From positions 1 to 64,000 of the forward strand of contig CAZSXT010000017.1 of assembly GCA_964611435.1 (NCBI GenBank): a DNA stretch of 64,000 nt, written 5' to 3'. The DNA is from JAYPHU01 sp964611435. GTDB lineage: Bacteria; Pseudomonadota; Alphaproteobacteria; Rhodospirillales; UBA2165. The translations under genes and the position numbers were made by a program. The notes beneath the pieces are model-generated. The model saw only the letters and a program-made list of their open reading frames with translations. It made no database searches and was not told the DNA's origin. Positions within the stretch are counted from its first letter, which is position 1. Each line of letters begins with the position of its first letter. Positions 63,486-64,000 of the stretch are shown here, piece after piece.

Positions 63486-63926
63486 ATGCCGCTCTACGCT
63501 GGGAGAGCTTTAACCGCACTGGCTCTGATGGGAATATCAGCCTACGTGTGGATCGTGTCGGAAGAGTTTCCGGCGAACGGTCACCAGGTGCCGCAATTCA
63601 CGTCCGGCGTGGCGATGTTGTTGTGCCTCGTCCTGCTGGTGAATGCCTTCCGGGGCAGTGATAAATCTGAAAAAATCAAATTCGATCTCAGCTTCGAGGC
63701 GAATAAGCAGTATATAATCCTGGTCCTCGCCATCGCCTACGTCCCGACCATCTTTGAGCTAGGCTTTTTTACTTCTTCTTTCCTCTTGCTGCTGATCGGC
63801 TCCCTTATCGTCGGCGTTCGCTCGCCGAAACCGATCATATTTACCATCGGCATTTCGATCCCGCTGATGTACCTGTTCTTTGAAATTTTCCTGCAAGCGC
63901 GGCTGCCGCGCGGCATTTTGATCTAG
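63486..63926 (+). CDS. tctB: Tripartite tricarboxylate transporter small membrane subunit
   Basis: 146 residues with four membrane segments, starting MPLYAGRALTALALMGISAY. VPQFTSGVAMLLCLVLLVNA and LGFFTSSFLLLLIGSLIVGV are typical of TctB. CAGGGGAG lies before the ATG. It is the small partner of TctA in solute import driven by a periplasmic TctC-type binding protein. The binding-protein gene is not within the window. Confidence 0.82.
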   Translation: MPLYAGRALTALALMGISAYVWIVSEEFPANGHQVPQFTSGVAMLLCLVLLVNAFRGSDKSEKIKFDLSFEANKQYIILVLAIAYVPTIFELGFFTSSFLLLLIGSLIVGVRSPKPIIFTIGISIPLMYLFFEIFLQARLPRGILI

Positions 63927-63939
63927 GCGGGGCGGCGAT

Positions 63940-64000
63940 ATGTTTCTCGAAGAATTCAGCTACCTGCTCAATATCCTGACCATCCCTAATTTGCTGGCGA
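63940..64000 (+). CDS. tctA: Tripartite tricarboxylate transporter large subunit, start only
   Basis: ATG at 63940, preceded by GGCGGGGCGGCG, opens MFLEEFSYLLNILTIPNLLA, a typical TctA N-terminus, and runs off the right edge. Only the first 20 residues are visible. Confidence 0.7.
   Translation, partial: MFLEEFSYLLNILTIPNLLA

Overview
The window looks like chromosomal DNA of a GC-rich alphaproteobacterium, probably a free-living, possibly marine, Rhodospirillales-type organism. The pointers are an adjacent glnB-glnA pair behind a sigma-54-type promoter, a DUF2336-type protein, the short ArgC type, parE, a ProXWV uptake system, TctB/TctA tricarboxylate transporter genes, and many amidohydrolases, CoA ligases and flavin oxidoreductases typical of a versatile heterotroph. 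Placement below class is inference.

Layout. 1-570: end of an IS1182-type insertion sequence, then a secreted amidohydrolase and tRNA-His. 2.1-7.2 kb: five tightly coupled genes (two methyltransferases, a CgeB-like glycosyltransferase, an oxygenase-like protein and an unrecognised protein), read as a surface-glycan decoration module. 7.3-11.6 kb: aminotransferase, PH-like membrane protein, glnB-glnA. 11.9-15 kb: a CoA ligase divergent from a MetE-like protein, then a gamma-glutamylcyclotransferase-like protein. 15.1-18.7 kb: three tandem, overlapping Bcr/CflA-type exporters. 19-22 kb: MscS-type channel and small hypothetical or secreted proteins.

The most notable region is 22.05-27.29 kb. Four genes there are each interrupted by one in-frame TGA that is best read as selenocysteine. 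Two are AhpD/carboxymuconolactone-decarboxylase-like proteins (CxxU, Sec at residue 84 in both). Two are GrdB/PrdB-like selenoprotein B paralogues (UxxC, Sec at residue 154 in both). All four have a hairpin just after the TGA, as expected of bacterial SECIS elements. An HxlR-type regulator and an EthD-like protein lie between the two arms. A conventional gene caller would report eight fragments. Immediately downstream are a lipoprotein, an MFS transporter, two paralogous [4Fe-4S] proteins and a second CoA ligase, possibly part of the same pathway.

33.4-36.5 kb: a complete ProX-ProW-ProV glycine betaine importer. 36.4-39.4 kb: a homodimeric 2-oxoacid dehydrogenase E1-like protein divergent from an Lrp regulator, an arrangement like MdeB/MdeR. 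39.4-42 kb: a gamma-resorcylate-decarboxylase-like enzyme and an Old Yellow Enzyme homologue, the latter behind a perfect 34-bp palindrome. 42.2-49.8 kb: a gene broken by an amber codon, a DUF2336 protein, RidA, cytochromes c, a formate/nitrite channel, a kinase-like protein, a frameshifted hemerythrin and a thioesterase. 49.9-57.9 kb: parE, argC, a SulP-STAS-USP transporter and a Cache-type histidine kinase. 58.1-64 kb: hydrolase, monooxygenase-like protein, GMC oxidoreductase, FAD-dependent fumarate-reductase-type protein and the start of a tripartite tricarboxylate transporter operon.

No CRISPR array, phage or selenocysteine-insertion gene (selA, selB, selC, selD) was seen, so Sec machinery must be encoded elsewhere if the selenoprotein reading is right.
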